Source: PALSA-607 sp963737705 (GTDB lineage: Bacteria > Actinomycetota > Actinomycetes > Acidothermales > Acidothermaceae). Taken from it: a stretch of 64,000 nt of DNA. Positions 18,590-27,912 of this stretch are shown piece by piece. Location: contig CAVTTP010000004.1 in the NCBI GenBank assembly GCA_963737705.1, forward strand, positions 1 through 64,000, read 5' to 3'. How positions within the stretch are numbered: the stretch's first letter is position 1; each line of letters begins with the position of its first letter. Position numbers and translations under genes: made by a program. The notes below the pieces were generated by a model. It was not told the DNA's origin. It ran no database searches and saw only the letters and a program-made list of their open reading frames with translations.

Positions 18590-20020
18590 CTACATCTGAG
18601 TGACGAGCTTGGAGTACAGGAAGTCATCCAACCCCTCGGTGCCGCCTTCGGAGCCGTAGCCGCTTTCCTTGACCCCGCCGAACGGCGTCTCGGGGCCGAT
18701 GAGGTGGAAATGATTGATGCCGAGCATTCCGCTCTCGATTCGTTCCGAGACCTCGTAGGCCGTCGACGCCGAACTGGTGAACGCGTACGCGGCGAGACCG
18801 GCTCGAAGGTGGTTGGCTTCCCCGAGTCCGTCGGCGAGGGAAGTGAACCGCGAGAACAGCGCAACCGGACCGAAAGGCTCCTCCGTCATGGCCCGAGCGT
18901 CCCGATCGAGGCCGGCGAGGACCGTCGGCTCCCAGAAGTAGCCACTACCGTCACCCGGGTGGCCGCCAGCGCGAAGTTCGGCGCCTCGCTCGACCGCGTC
19001 TTGAACGAGCAGTTCCATCGCAGGTGGTCGACGTTGATTGGCAAGCGGCCCCATTCGCACCGCCGCGTCGAGGCCGTTGCCGATTCGTAGCTGCTTTGCT
19101 GCGTCTGCGAAACGGCCGACGACTTCGTCGTAGACGCCGTCCTGTACGAAGAATCGCGTGGGTGCGATGCAGACTTGGCCCGCGTTGCGGTACTTAGCGT
19201 CGACGCCAAGTGTGACGGCCTTGTCCAGGTCGGCGTCGTCGAAGATCAGCACCGGCGCGTGGCCGCCTAGCTCCAGCGTGAGCCGCTTCACCCCTTGCGC
19301 CGCAAGGACTGCGATCCGCTTTCCGATCGCCGTCGAACCAGTGAAGGTGACCTTCGCAATGACATCGGACGTAATCAAATGCTCGGAGATGGCGGCGGGG
19401 TCGCCGAACACGACCGACAGCACGCCGTCCGGCAAGCCCGCATCAATCAACGCTTGCGCGAGGGCCAAGGCCGTGGCGGGGGTCTCCTCGGCAGGCTTGA
19501 TGACGCAGGTGCATCCGGACGCAAGCGCGGCGCCGATCTTGCGAGCCGGGATGGTGATGGGGAAGTTCCACGGGGTAAATGCAGCGACCGGGCCGACGGG
19601 TTGGCGCAACACGAGGTCGCGTCGCCCTGTCACTCGCGCGGGCACGATCCGGCCGTAGCTGCGGCGTGCCTCCTCGCCGAACCACTCGAGAATGGTTGCG
19701 GCGCCATGAACCTCACCAACCGCCTCAGCGTGCGGCTTTCCCTGTTCGAGTGTCGTGATCCGACCGATGTCGACGGCACGCGCGCGTAGTAGGTCGGCCG
19801 CCCGGTGCAGCACCGCCGCGCGATCGGCTGCCGGGGTGTCCCGCCAGGATTTGAATGTTCGACCGGCCAGCAGCAGTGCCTCGTTCAGGTCATCCGCGGT
19901 GGCGACTGGCAGTGCTGCGAGCACGGATCCGTCTGCTGGGTTGCGGACGTCGAGAGTGTCGCGTTCTTGAGCTTCGACGCGGCGCGAACCGATGTATAGA
20001 GCTAGCTCTGGGTAATCCAC
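18590..20020 (-). CDS. NAD(P)-dependent aldehyde dehydrogenase
   Basis: The full-length (476 aa) aldehyde dehydrogenase has the cofactor-binding strand AAFTPWNFPITIPARKIGAA, the GSTAIGKR turn, catalytic Glu in LELGGHAP and catalytic Cys in NAGQVCIAPTRF. It resembles the succinate-semialdehyde/aromatic-aldehyde class. The GTG start at 20020 follows TAGGAAT. It may convert an aromatic aldehyde (for example vanillin- or syringaldehyde-like) to the acid feeding the ring-cleavage steps, or oxidise a semialdehyde product. It is divergent from the LigJ-like gene, with a 147 bp shared promoter interval. Confidence 0.88.
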   Translation of the reverse strand: MDYPELALYIGSRRVEAQERDTLDVRNPADGSVLAALPVATADDLNEALLLAGRTFKSWRDTPAADRAAVLHRAADLLRARAVDIGRITTLEQGKPHAEAVGEVHGAATILEWFGEEARRSYGRIVPARVTGRRDLVLRQPVGPVAAFTPWNFPITIPARKIGAALASGCTCVIKPAEETPATALALAQALIDAGLPDGVLSVVFGDPAAISEHLITSDVIAKVTFTGSTAIGKRIAVLAAQGVKRLTLELGGHAPVLIFDDADLDKAVTLGVDAKYRNAGQVCIAPTRFFVQDGVYDEVVGRFADAAKQLRIGNGLDAAVRMGPLANQRRPPAMELLVQDAVERGAELRAGGHPGDGSGYFWEPTVLAGLDRDARAMTEEPFGPVALFSRFTSLADGLGEANHLRAGLAAYAFTSSASTAYEVSERIESGMLGINHFHLIGPETPFGGVKESGYGSEGGTEGLDDFLYSKLVTQM

Positions 20021-20167
20021 GGACCATTCCTACCGGGTGCTGTTCGATGATCAACACATTCAGTCGCACCTTTCCGCTTATCAGAAGTATTTGAAACAGA
20101 TGTTCTGCTGTGGCGCGCCCGGGCGTTACGGTGCGAAGGACTGCTCTGCACCTGAAGGGACGCCCTT

Positions 20168-21163
20168 GTGAGGATCGACGTGCACGCGCATCTGACCGCG
20201 CCTGAGAGCCTGTACGCATACAAGGCTGGCCTGGTTTCGCACCGTGGGGCGCACGGTCGAGGGTCCGCCGGTCTAACCGCACCGGCAGCCGACGCCGCGC
20301 TCGACGCTCCGAACGGCAGCTTCGGAAACATGTCGCATCGCGGCCACCTCGATGAGGCGGGCGTCGATATCCAGCTGATTTCCCCGCGTCCTTACCAGAT
20401 GATGCACAGCGAGACCGCGCGTCTGGTCGAGTGGTTCACAGCCGAGACCAATGAAGCTATCGCGTTGTCGTGTCAGGTCGAGCCTCGGTTCCGCGGCGTC
20501 GCCGGGCTGCCGCAATCTATGGATCTTGACGTGACTGCGTGGACTGGCGAGTTGCGACGATGCGTCACCGAACTCGGGTTTGTCGGAGCGTTGCTGAATC
20601 CAGATCCGTATGAAGGTCTACAACAACCGCCGTCTCTTGGGGAGCGCTTCTGGTACCCGTTGTACGAAGTTCTGTGCGAGTTGGACGTCCCCGCTCTGGT
20701 TCATTCCGCCGGCTGCCGTCCACCAGCCCGTGAGTCGTACTCTGTCCACTTTATTCAGGAAGAGACGCTAGCGATCGCGGGGCTAGTGCAATCGGATGTC
20801 TTCACCGACTTCCCTGATCTCAAACTCATCGTGTCGCACGGTGGGGGAGCAGTTCCCTACCAACGTGGCCGGTGGGAACCGCAAGCGATCCGCCAAGGCA
20901 AGTCATTCCGGGACATGCTCCGCAACCTCTATTTCGACACTTGCCTGTACACCACCGATTCGATCGAACTCCTTGTGGGTTCGGTCGGTGCCGACCGCTG
21001 CCTGTTCGGTACCGAGAAGCCGGGCGTTGGTTCAACACGAAATCCGAGTACGGGCCGGTGGGTTGACGACATTCATCTGCTGATCGACGACAGCGTGGTG
21101 CTCGACTCCGACGAAAAAGAACTGATCTTCGCCGGCAACGCGCAACGGCTTTTCAAGCTGTGA
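20168..21163 (+). CDS. ligJ: Amidohydrolase-superfamily 4-oxalomesaconate hydratase (LigJ-like)
   Basis: The 331-residue protein begins MRIDVHAHL, the first metal-binding HxH. From memory its core lines up closely with LigJ of the protocatechuate 4,5-cleavage pathway: GFVGALLNPDPYEG, ERFWYPLYEVLCELDVPALV, DFPDLKLIVSHGGGAVPYQ, LYFDTCLYT and a late EKELIFAGNAQRLF. LigJ hydrates 4-oxalomesaconate to 4-carboxy-4-hydroxy-2-oxoadipate. With the LigB-type dioxygenase and the RraA aldolase-like proteins this gives a short gallate-type route. The GTG start follows AAGGGA. Confidence 0.8.
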   Translation: MRIDVHAHLTAPESLYAYKAGLVSHRGAHGRGSAGLTAPAADAALDAPNGSFGNMSHRGHLDEAGVDIQLISPRPYQMMHSETARLVEWFTAETNEAIALSCQVEPRFRGVAGLPQSMDLDVTAWTGELRRCVTELGFVGALLNPDPYEGLQQPPSLGERFWYPLYEVLCELDVPALVHSAGCRPPARESYSVHFIQEETLAIAGLVQSDVFTDFPDLKLIVSHGGGAVPYQRGRWEPQAIRQGKSFRDMLRNLYFDTCLYTTDSIELLVGSVGADRCLFGTEKPGVGSTRNPSTGRWVDDIHLLIDDSVVLDSDEKELIFAGNAQRLFKL

Positions 21164-21221
21164 ATGGCCGTTTGTTCGCCCGGACTCGTGGCGCGACGGT
21201 CAACGGGGAGAGGCATACATA

Positions 21222-23131
21222 ATGGCGACGGCGTCTGAACCAAACACGACACGCCCATTGCGTCCAGCACTGTTGCCGGCTCTCGACACTGAGCAGTGGC
21301 CCGAGCGGGTGCAGGTGCTCATAGTCGGCGGTGGTCCGGTCGGGCTCTCCTCCGCACTGTTGCTCGCCCAGCGAGGCATCGACGTGCTGCTGGTCGAGCG
21401 TCGCGGTTTCAGCTCGCACTACCCTCGGGCGCACCTGCTCAACGTACGGACGATGGAGATCTTCCAAGAGATGGGAGTCGCCGACGACATCTACGCGCTC
21501 GGGCCGTCAGATGAACGGTGGCGCAAAGTCGTCTGGTACACGTCAATCGCAGGCCCGAGGCCGGTACAAGGACTCAAACTCGGTGAGGTGCCGGCGTGGG
21601 GTGGCGGCCCTGATGCTGAGCGTTATGCACAGGCCAGCCCGCAAAAATTCTCAATTTGCCCCAGATCAGGCTCGATCAACTTCTCTGGCGCCACGCCGAT
21701 GCAGCCTGCCCTGGACGCGTACGCGGACACGTGGAACTCACTGCGCTTGAACAAGAAGACGGAATGGCACTGGCGACGGTCACCGAACGCGTCACCGGAA
21801 TGGCTCATCGGGTACGCGCTGACTACGTGATTTTAGCGGACGGGGGGCGTGTGAGCGCCTCACTGCTGGGGGTCGAACTGGAGGGTCCGCGAGCGATCCG
21901 CGAAGTCGTAAGCCACTACGTGAGTACCGACCTGAGTATGTGGTCGGAGCCCGACGCCTTACTTGCGCACTTCATCCAGCCCTATGGCAACGGCCGACCC
22001 GTCGGTGCGGTGCAAGCGTTAGGTCCCGGGCGCTACGGGCGTGAATCGCCGGAATGGATCATCGCATTCATGCGTCGGCCCACTGACCCGCCCGATATGG
22101 ACGAGGACGCCCTGCTAGGTCGGGCCCGCGAGATGCTCGGGTTGCCAGCGGACCATCCGATCACGCTACATGCGGTTAGTCACTGGCAATACGAAGGCGT
22201 GGTGGCGCGGCGCTATCGCGTCGGTTCAGCGTTTCTCGCCGGGGACGCAGCGCACCGGCATCCGCCGACGGGCGGACTTGGCCTCAATTGCGGCGTGCAG
22301 GACGCTCACAACCTGGCGTGGAAGCTTGCGGCCGTACTCACCGGCCGAGCGAACGACGGTTTGCTTGACAGCTACGAAACCGAACGTCGGCCCATTGCCG
22401 CTTACTACACGGCCCACGCGCTGGAGAACGCTGGCCGGCACGCTCCGATCGGCACGGCTCTCGGCCTTCGACCGGGCCAATCCGAGGACGAAGGCTGGCG
22501 TGAGATCGATATCTTTGCGAACGGCAGCGAGGAGGGCGCAGAGCGCCGCCGGAGAGTTGCCGAAGCCGTCGCTGAGAATGCCAAGGACTACAGCCAGCTC
22601 AACGTCGAGGCGGGATATGCGTACGGCGCTGGAGCGCTCATAGCCGAAAGTGGGCCGGAGTCAATTGAGCCGACCTCGCCGATCGACTTCAAACCCACCA
22701 CCCGGCCGGGCCATCATCTGCCACACGTATGGCTTCAGCACACAGGTCCTGGAGACCTTCCACTGTCTACGCTTGACCTGGTTTCGACGATGTCGTTCAC
22801 CCTCTTCGTCGGGCCTCACGCCGCTGCGGCGTGGCGAAGCGCGGCGAGCACGGCGTCGGACGCGCTGCAGTACGGCGTCGGTGTTGTGGAGATATCCGAC
22901 CTAGACCGTGCTTGGGCGGCTGTGCGCGAGGTAGGCGAGGACGGCGCCGTCCTTGTCCGACCCGATCGAAAGGTTGCGTGGCGAACGTTCCACCTGGGTG
23001 CCTCGCCCGAGGCGGAGTTGACGACCGTTGTTCGCACCGTTCTGGACGGGGGCGTCGAGCGCGATCCGAGCGCGGGTGACGCGGCTGAACCTTTTCTTCG
23101 ACGCATTCGGCGCGCAGCAGATGCACTGTAG
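21222..23131 (+). CDS. FAD-dependent aromatic monooxygenase (phenol hydroxylase type), frameshifted
   Basis: The ATG at 21222 follows GGGGAGAGG. The N-terminal Rossmann motif is VLIVGGGPVGLSSALLLAQR. Near 21655 the frame shifts: SPQKFSI continues in another frame as LPQIRLDQLLWRHADAAC. The rest includes the VRADYVILADGG stretch, the second FAD motif GDAAHRHPPTGGLGLN and a C-terminal thioredoxin-like domain, about 636 residues in all. This is the architecture of PheA/TfdB/MhpA hydroxylases, which add one oxygen to a phenolic ring using NAD(P)H. The substrate is unknown. It follows the LigJ-like gene by 58 bases, probably in the same operon. Confidence 0.82.
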
Positions 23132-23165
23132 GGATTGCATCAGCGCTCGACTGCGTCAGCGGTTG

Positions 23166-23936
23166 CTACAACTGGGTTTCGACTGCGGTTGCCACATCGA
23201 TCAGCACCGTGGCGAGGTCACCCAGGCGGCGGCGATCGCATCGCGCGCTCGGTGCCGCCACGACCAACGCTCCCAGTACCGATCCGGCGTCATCGGCTAC
23301 GTGTCGACCGACCGCGCTGATGCCGCGCGTGCTTTCGTTGAGGTTGATGCCATAGCCGCGGCGCCGTGTCGCCATCAAATCTCGGCGCAGGGTTGCCAAC
23401 GACGACGCCGCGGAGGACGCGGGGGCTTCGGGCAGCCCACGTGGGTACAACGCGCGCACTTGCACCTCAGTGAGTCGCGCCAACATCGCCTTGCCACCCG
23501 AATTCGTGTGTGCGGGCAGCAGCATCCCCGTTCGCGAGCTGACTCGCAGGATTTGAGTCCCTTCGACGCAGTCGATGAACCGTGTGCCGTTACCTTCAAG
23601 GACGACCAGATGAGCCGTTTCCTCGGTTCGGTCGCTCAGCTGTTGAAGGTATGGTCCAGCGACCTGCCGCAGGTAGGCGCTCGCGTCGGCCTGCGCAAGC
23701 GGGGTCAATGTTGGACCGCATCGGTACACACGTGACCGGTCTTGGACGACGTAGCCGTGATACGCGAGCGTCGCGAGCAGCCGGTGTGCCGTGGAGTTTG
23801 CGACTCCGAGCTCGCTCGCGGCGTCGGAGAGCCGCACTTCCTGGTGCTCACGAACGTAATCCAGCAAGCGCAGCGCGTTATCAACAGAGTTAAGCGAGTA
23901 GGCCGGGCGATTCTGCGAAGCGGAAACCATAGTCAC
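23166..23936 (-). CDS. IclR-family transcriptional regulator
   Basis: The 256-residue protein has an N-terminal winged helix (NSVDNALRLLDYVREHQEVR, LSDAASELGVANSTAHRLL) and the IclR effector domain (GPYLQQLSDRTEETAHLVVL to IDVATAVETQL). IclR proteins commonly control aromatic-acid operons in response to pathway substrates. It converges on the phenol-hydroxylase-type gene and diverges from the 3-hydroxybenzoate hydroxylase-like gene across 65 bases that contain an inverted repeat, so it most likely regulates that divergent operon and itself. Confidence 0.88.
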   Translation of the reverse strand: MTMVSASQNRPAYSLNSVDNALRLLDYVREHQEVRLSDAASELGVANSTAHRLLATLAYHGYVVQDRSRVYRCGPTLTPLAQADASAYLRQVAGPYLQQLSDRTEETAHLVVLEGNGTRFIDCVEGTQILRVSSRTGMLLPAHTNSGGKAMLARLTEVQVRALYPRGLPEAPASSAASSLATLRRDLMATRRRGYGINLNESTRGISAVGRHVADDAGSVLGALVVAAPSARCDRRRLGDLATVLIDVATAVETQL

Positions 23937-23942
23937 AGACTG

Positions 23943-23962
23943 TACTGCAACTTCCGGCAGTA
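23943..23962. promoter_or_regulatory. Inverted repeat, candidate IclR operator
   Basis: TACTGC and GCAGTA form a perfect 6 bp inverted repeat with an 8-base spacer between the divergent regulator and hydroxylase genes. A third TACTGC half-site occurs at 23978-23983. The position and the repeat spacing suit autoregulation by the IclR protein, but this is inferred. Confidence 0.45.
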
Positions 23963-24001
23963 GGAATCTTTTTACCGTACTGCTGACGAGAGGGTGTCGA
24001 C

Positions 24002-25279
24002 ATGGCCATCGGACGGTCTGCGCATATATCGGCCGACGAATCGGACGTGTTCATCGTCGGTGCAGGCATTGGTGGTCTCACCGCGGCACTCGAACTCCAT
24101 CGGGTGGGCATCGCGTGCCGTGTCGTTGAAGCCGTCGATACCTTCGCTCCTGTCGGGGTTGGCATCAACATCCTCCCGCACGGGGCCAAGCTGCTCGGCG
24201 AGCTCGGCCTCGAGGCCGAGCTGACCGCACGAGCGGTGCTTACGCAGGAGTCGATCTTCTTCAACCGATTTGGACAACTCATCTACCGCGAACCTTGCGG
24301 GCGCTACGCCGGTTACACGGACCCGCAGTACTCCATTCATCGCGCCGATCTGCACGACGTTCTGCTCACCGCGGTCATCTCTCGGCTCGGACCAGATGCT
24401 GTGCTGACAGGGCACCGAGTCGAATCGGTCGTCGATGATGGCGACCGGGTCCACCTCGACATCAGCCGCATCGACTCCACTCGTACGACACTTCGCGGCC
24501 GTGCCGTCGTCGCGGCGGACGGTATAAATTCCGTCGTACGCAAGCAACTGTTCCCCGAGGAGGGGCCGCCGCGCTACTCCGGGGTGATGATGTGGCGCGG
24601 CGTCACCGTTTGGCCTTCGCTGCTGACCGGCGCCAGCATGATCCGCGCGGGCTGGCTCAACGGCGGCAAGATGGTGATCTACCCGATTCGCAACGACGTT
24701 GACGAGCATGGTCGCCAACTCGTGAACTGGGTCGCCGAGGTCGAAACCATCCAGCGTGCCCCACGGGATTGGACACGGGCGGGGCGTCTCGAAGACTTCG
24801 CCGCTCACTTCGCCGAGTGGCGTTTCGATTGGCTGGACGTTCCGGCCATGCTGGCGGCGACTGAAGGCGTGCTCGAGTATCCGATGGTGGACCAGGATCC
24901 GTTGCCTCGCTGGAGTCATGGACGAATCACCCTTCTAGGCGACGCCGCGCACCCAATGGTGCCTCGCGGATCCAACGGGGCGGGCCAGGCGATCCTCGAC
25001 GCGCGAGCGATTGCCGAAGCTCTGATCGCTGATCCGCACGACCCGGCCGCCGCATTCATCGCATATGAAGGACAACGGCGCCCCGCGACCGAAGCGGTCG
25101 TGCTGACCAACCGCACCAGCCCACCGGACGCAATTTTGCGCGAAGTGTACGAACGTACTGGGGACAAGCCATTCGATAACCTTGCGGACATCGTGAGCGT
25201 CGAGGAGCTTCGCGACATCGCCGAGGCCTACAACCAGGTCGCTGGAGTTGTTCGCGCCGAGCGAGGGGACCGAACTTGA
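24002..25279 (+). CDS. FAD-dependent monooxygenase, 3-hydroxybenzoate 6-hydroxylase-like
   Basis: The group A flavoprotein (425 aa) has FIVGAGIGGLTAALELHRVG for FAD, an internal AVVAADGINSVVRK (DG motif) and LLGDAAHPMVPRGSNGAGQA for FAD ribityl binding. Its length and motifs match salicylate and 3-hydroxybenzoate hydroxylases. The following gene encodes a maleylpyruvate isomerase and the island holds gentisate dioxygenase, so para-hydroxylation of 3-hydroxybenzoate to gentisate is the best-fitting reaction. Salicylate 1- or 5-hydroxylation is an alternative. It is likely controlled by the divergent IclR protein. Confidence 0.82.
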   Translation: MAIGRSAHISADESDVFIVGAGIGGLTAALELHRVGIACRVVEAVDTFAPVGVGINILPHGAKLLGELGLEAELTARAVLTQESIFFNRFGQLIYREPCGRYAGYTDPQYSIHRADLHDVLLTAVISRLGPDAVLTGHRVESVVDDGDRVHLDISRIDSTRTTLRGRAVVAADGINSVVRKQLFPEEGPPRYSGVMMWRGVTVWPSLLTGASMIRAGWLNGGKMVIYPIRNDVDEHGRQLVNWVAEVETIQRAPRDWTRAGRLEDFAAHFAEWRFDWLDVPAMLAATEGVLEYPMVDQDPLPRWSHGRITLLGDAAHPMVPRGSNGAGQAILDARAIAEALIADPHDPAAAFIAYEGQRRPATEAVVLTNRTSPPDAILREVYERTGDKPFDNLADIVSVEELRDIAEAYNQVAGVVRAERGDRT

Positions 25280-25321
25280 TCGCTTCGGATCGAGTCGTTG
25301 ACGCACGTCCGGACTCCCGAC

Positions 25322-26056
25322 ATGTCGTATGACCCGGCCGGTCCGTCTAATCCCGTCGTAGCAACGCGGATCGAGTGGGTGCGCCATGGAAGTCAGTTCT
25401 TCACCGATACGCTTGATCGGGTACCGGATCCCGGATTCGTGCTTGACTCTCTGCTGCAGGGATGGACCCGAGCGCACGTCGCCGGGCATCTCGCGCGTAA
25501 TGCCGACGCATTGCTCAATCTATTGACCTGGGCGCGGACGGGTCACGAAACCCCTATGTACGGCTCGGCAGCCGATCGGATCGCCGGTATCAATACAGCA
25601 GCGGCTCGGCCGGCTTCCGAGATCCGACAAGACGTCATCGCCAGCAACGCCCGGTTGGCTTCCGCCCTCGAACTGTTGCCCGATCGTGCATGGGCTAACG
25701 CTGTACGTACGGCTCGCGGAAGACACGTGCAGGCGGCGGAAATTGTTTGGATGCGCGCGAGAGAAGTGTGGGTCCACGCGGTCGACCTCAACGCCGAAGC
25801 GACGTTCGCCGATATCCCAGCCGACGTTCGCATCGCGCTTCTTTCTGATGCGTTGAGCGCGGCGGCGTCGCATCCCGACACGCCAAGAGTCCATGTGACA
25901 GCGACCGACGCCGAAATCGACAAGAAGCTCGGGTCAGACGGCCCGTCGATCACAATCGTTGCGCCCGTCGTCGACCTGCTCCCTTGGGTTCTCGGCCGTA
26001 CCCAGATGTGTCCCCCAGAAGCCGCCGACTGGGTGTCCCTGCCAGCTTGGCTGTGA
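25322..26056 (+). CDS. Mycothiol-dependent maleylpyruvate isomerase family protein
   Basis: From the ATG at 25322 the 244-residue protein has the DinB/MDMPI fold signatures: an N-terminal VEW-like helix (ATRIEWVRHGSQFFTDTLD), LQGWTRAHVAGHLARNADAL with the metal His, and RAREVWVHAVDLNAEATFAD with Glu and His ligands. It also has a C-terminal SCP2-like domain (DGPSITIVAPVVDLLPWVLG). Members isomerise maleylpyruvate to fumarylpyruvate with mycothiol in actinobacteria. It follows the hydroxylase closely and completes the gentisate route. Confidence 0.83.
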   Translation: MSYDPAGPSNPVVATRIEWVRHGSQFFTDTLDRVPDPGFVLDSLLQGWTRAHVAGHLARNADALLNLLTWARTGHETPMYGSAADRIAGINTAAARPASEIRQDVIASNARLASALELLPDRAWANAVRTARGRHVQAAEIVWMRAREVWVHAVDLNAEATFADIPADVRIALLSDALSAAASHPDTPRVHVTATDAEIDKKLGSDGPSITIVAPVVDLLPWVLGRTQMCPPEAADWVSLPAWL

Positions 26057-26159
26057 CGGCTGGCCGAGCGAACCACGGTCGAGGGACGCGGGCCGGTAGG
26101 CGGGGGATTTTAGGCGTCGGAGAGCCGTCGACGCGCCGGACTACGGCGTCCGCCGCGCG

Positions 26160-27584
26160 CTACGGCGCGTTGACGCTTCCAGACCTCATGGCGGCGTTTC
26201 GTCCCGCGATCTGTCCGAACACAAGGGCGTCTGTAAGGCCCCCACCGTGATCGATGAGATGCCCCCAGACCATGCTGACGCCACCCGCCGCGTGAAGCCC
26301 GAGGATCGGCAGTCCGCCTGGGCGCAGCACGCGCGCCGCCGAGTCGTGACGTGGGCCTCCGGTAGTGCCCGCGACGGCGGGCCAGGTCTTAATTGCATAG
26401 AGGCGAGCGGTATCTAGCGGTACCAATGTGTCCGGCGACCGCGCGAAGCGGGAGTCGGCCCCGCCTCGCGCCGCCGCGTTGTACTCGTCCATCGTCTCGG
26501 TGAGGACGCGGGGATCGACGCCAATGCGATGGGCTAGTTCGGCGACATTGCTCGCCGAGACGATCCAGCCGCGCTCGACCTCGGCCGAGTTGTCCCTGCT
26601 CCAGCTGTAGTTGTTGGGCGTGCCCAGCAGCCCATTGAGAGGGCCGGCGAGGCGTGCTGGCTCGTCGAAAACAGCCCATGCCGGCAAACACGGCCGGTTG
26701 CTGTTGCGGGGCAGATACGTACCGAGTGCCCGAAGTCGGTCGTGGACCTCGTACCCGGTCTCATCGGCGAACCGCCTACCTTCCGCGTCGACATAGAGAT
26801 GGCTCGCCCCGAAGAAGTCGATGGCGAACGAACTCGCGAACTCCGGCGTCTGGAATGCGAACCAGCCGAAGAACCCGTACATATGCCAGAGGTCCGCGTC
26901 TACGGACTGGGCCAGACGCAACCCCGCACCGGTATTTCCGAGGTGACCGACGGGCGCAGTCGTGGCGAGTGGGAGATAGCTGTCTGCGAGGCCAGCGTCC
27001 GCCTCGAATCCACCGCATGCGAGAACCACTCCGCCACGGGCAAGCACAGCGTCACCCTCTGCGGTGACAACGCCGGTCACCCCGCCATCGGCGAGTATTA
27101 GCTGTGTGACGGGCGTCCTGCAGCGCACCGGGACGTTCCGCTCGCTGACCGCCGCATCGAGTTGTCGCCACAACGCCGCCCCGCGCCGACCCTCGCCGCC
27201 GGACACCACCCGGTAAGTGATCGACGCTCCACCGGGAAACGACGGCCAGGATGGGAAAGACGCGGGCAGCCTGCCCGTCCGCGGGCTGAAGACGTGCGTC
27301 TCGGCGCCGATGCTCTCGAGCCATGCCGGTAGCACGTGCAATCCACTCGCGTATGTTTCCAGCACGTCAGGGTCTGTTCGCCCAAAGCACAGTGCCCGGA
27401 GGTGCTCGACGCACGCAGCACCGGGCACGTCCAAGAGGAATCCCCCGCTGTAGAGGGCGTTTCCACCGCCGGAGTCCGTGGATTCGAGCACGACAACTTC
27501 GGCGCCAGCGTCGTGTGCGGCGATTGCGGCTGCGGCGCCGGCCGGACCGTAGCCCACGACGACGACGTCAGTGGTCTCTGTCAT
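26160..27584 (-). CDS. FAD-dependent oxidoreductase (fumarate reductase / 3-ketosteroid dehydrogenase type)
   Basis: The ATG at 27584 follows AGGAGC and gives MTETTDVVVVGYGPAGAAAA, the FAD-binding Rossmann motif. GGGNALYSGGFLLD follows, and at the C terminus there is a flavin-binding GGVSMVWGHLIDHGGGLTDA stretch. The length of 474 residues fits the flavocytochrome c/KstD/TcuA family, which adds or removes hydrogen across C-C bonds. A role in processing an unsaturated dicarboxylic intermediate is conceivable but unproven. It converges on the maleylpyruvate isomerase gene; the 103 bases between them show no clear terminator. Confidence 0.78.
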   Translation of the reverse strand: MTETTDVVVVGYGPAGAAAAIAAHDAGAEVVVLESTDSGGGNALYSGGFLLDVPGAACVEHLRALCFGRTDPDVLETYASGLHVLPAWLESIGAETHVFSPRTGRLPASFPSWPSFPGGASITYRVVSGGEGRRGAALWRQLDAAVSERNVPVRCRTPVTQLILADGGVTGVVTAEGDAVLARGGVVLACGGFEADAGLADSYLPLATTAPVGHLGNTGAGLRLAQSVDADLWHMYGFFGWFAFQTPEFASSFAIDFFGASHLYVDAEGRRFADETGYEVHDRLRALGTYLPRNSNRPCLPAWAVFDEPARLAGPLNGLLGTPNNYSWSRDNSAEVERGWIVSASNVAELAHRIGVDPRVLTETMDEYNAAARGGADSRFARSPDTLVPLDTARLYAIKTWPAVAGTTGGPRHDSAARVLRPGGLPILGLHAAGGVSMVWGHLIDHGGGLTDALVFGQIAGRNAAMRSGSVNAP

Positions 27585-27912
27585 TGCTGCTCCTGTGCTC
27601 GGCTGGGCCGTGCGCGTTTGGACCCCTGATGGGGATGGGACGTCGATGCGCTCTCGGCTGCGAGGGCGCAAAGGATACGAGACTGCGCACATTTAGCGAC
27701 CGTGGTTGTGCAGCACGCGCAAGGGTTGCTCTTGGTATCGCCAAGCCGGGCCATCAGGGTGCAGCCACTGCATCGAGTCTGCCTCGGCAGGAGCCTGCGC
27801 GTCAGGTCGAACGTCACGCGTCGTCGGCGTCGTCCTCGCCGAAGATGGGGACGCAGACGTCGTCCCCTGCTCACCACCGCCTGATGCGAAGCCGACACCC
27901 GCTAGTCACTAC
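27585..27912. other. Intergenic stretch between hydrolase and FAD oxidoreductase genes
   Basis: I see no supported gene in these 328 bases. A minus-strand frame with seven Cys residues within about 40 positions exists but lacks a ribosome site and recognisable family pattern. The promoter for the oxidoreductase gene presumably lies here. Confidence 0.35.

Noticed and set aside
27581..27898. Minus-strand 105-codon frame with seven Cys residues
   Set aside because: Cys spacing fits no zinc or iron-sulfur family I know, and there is no ribosome site and no clear start.
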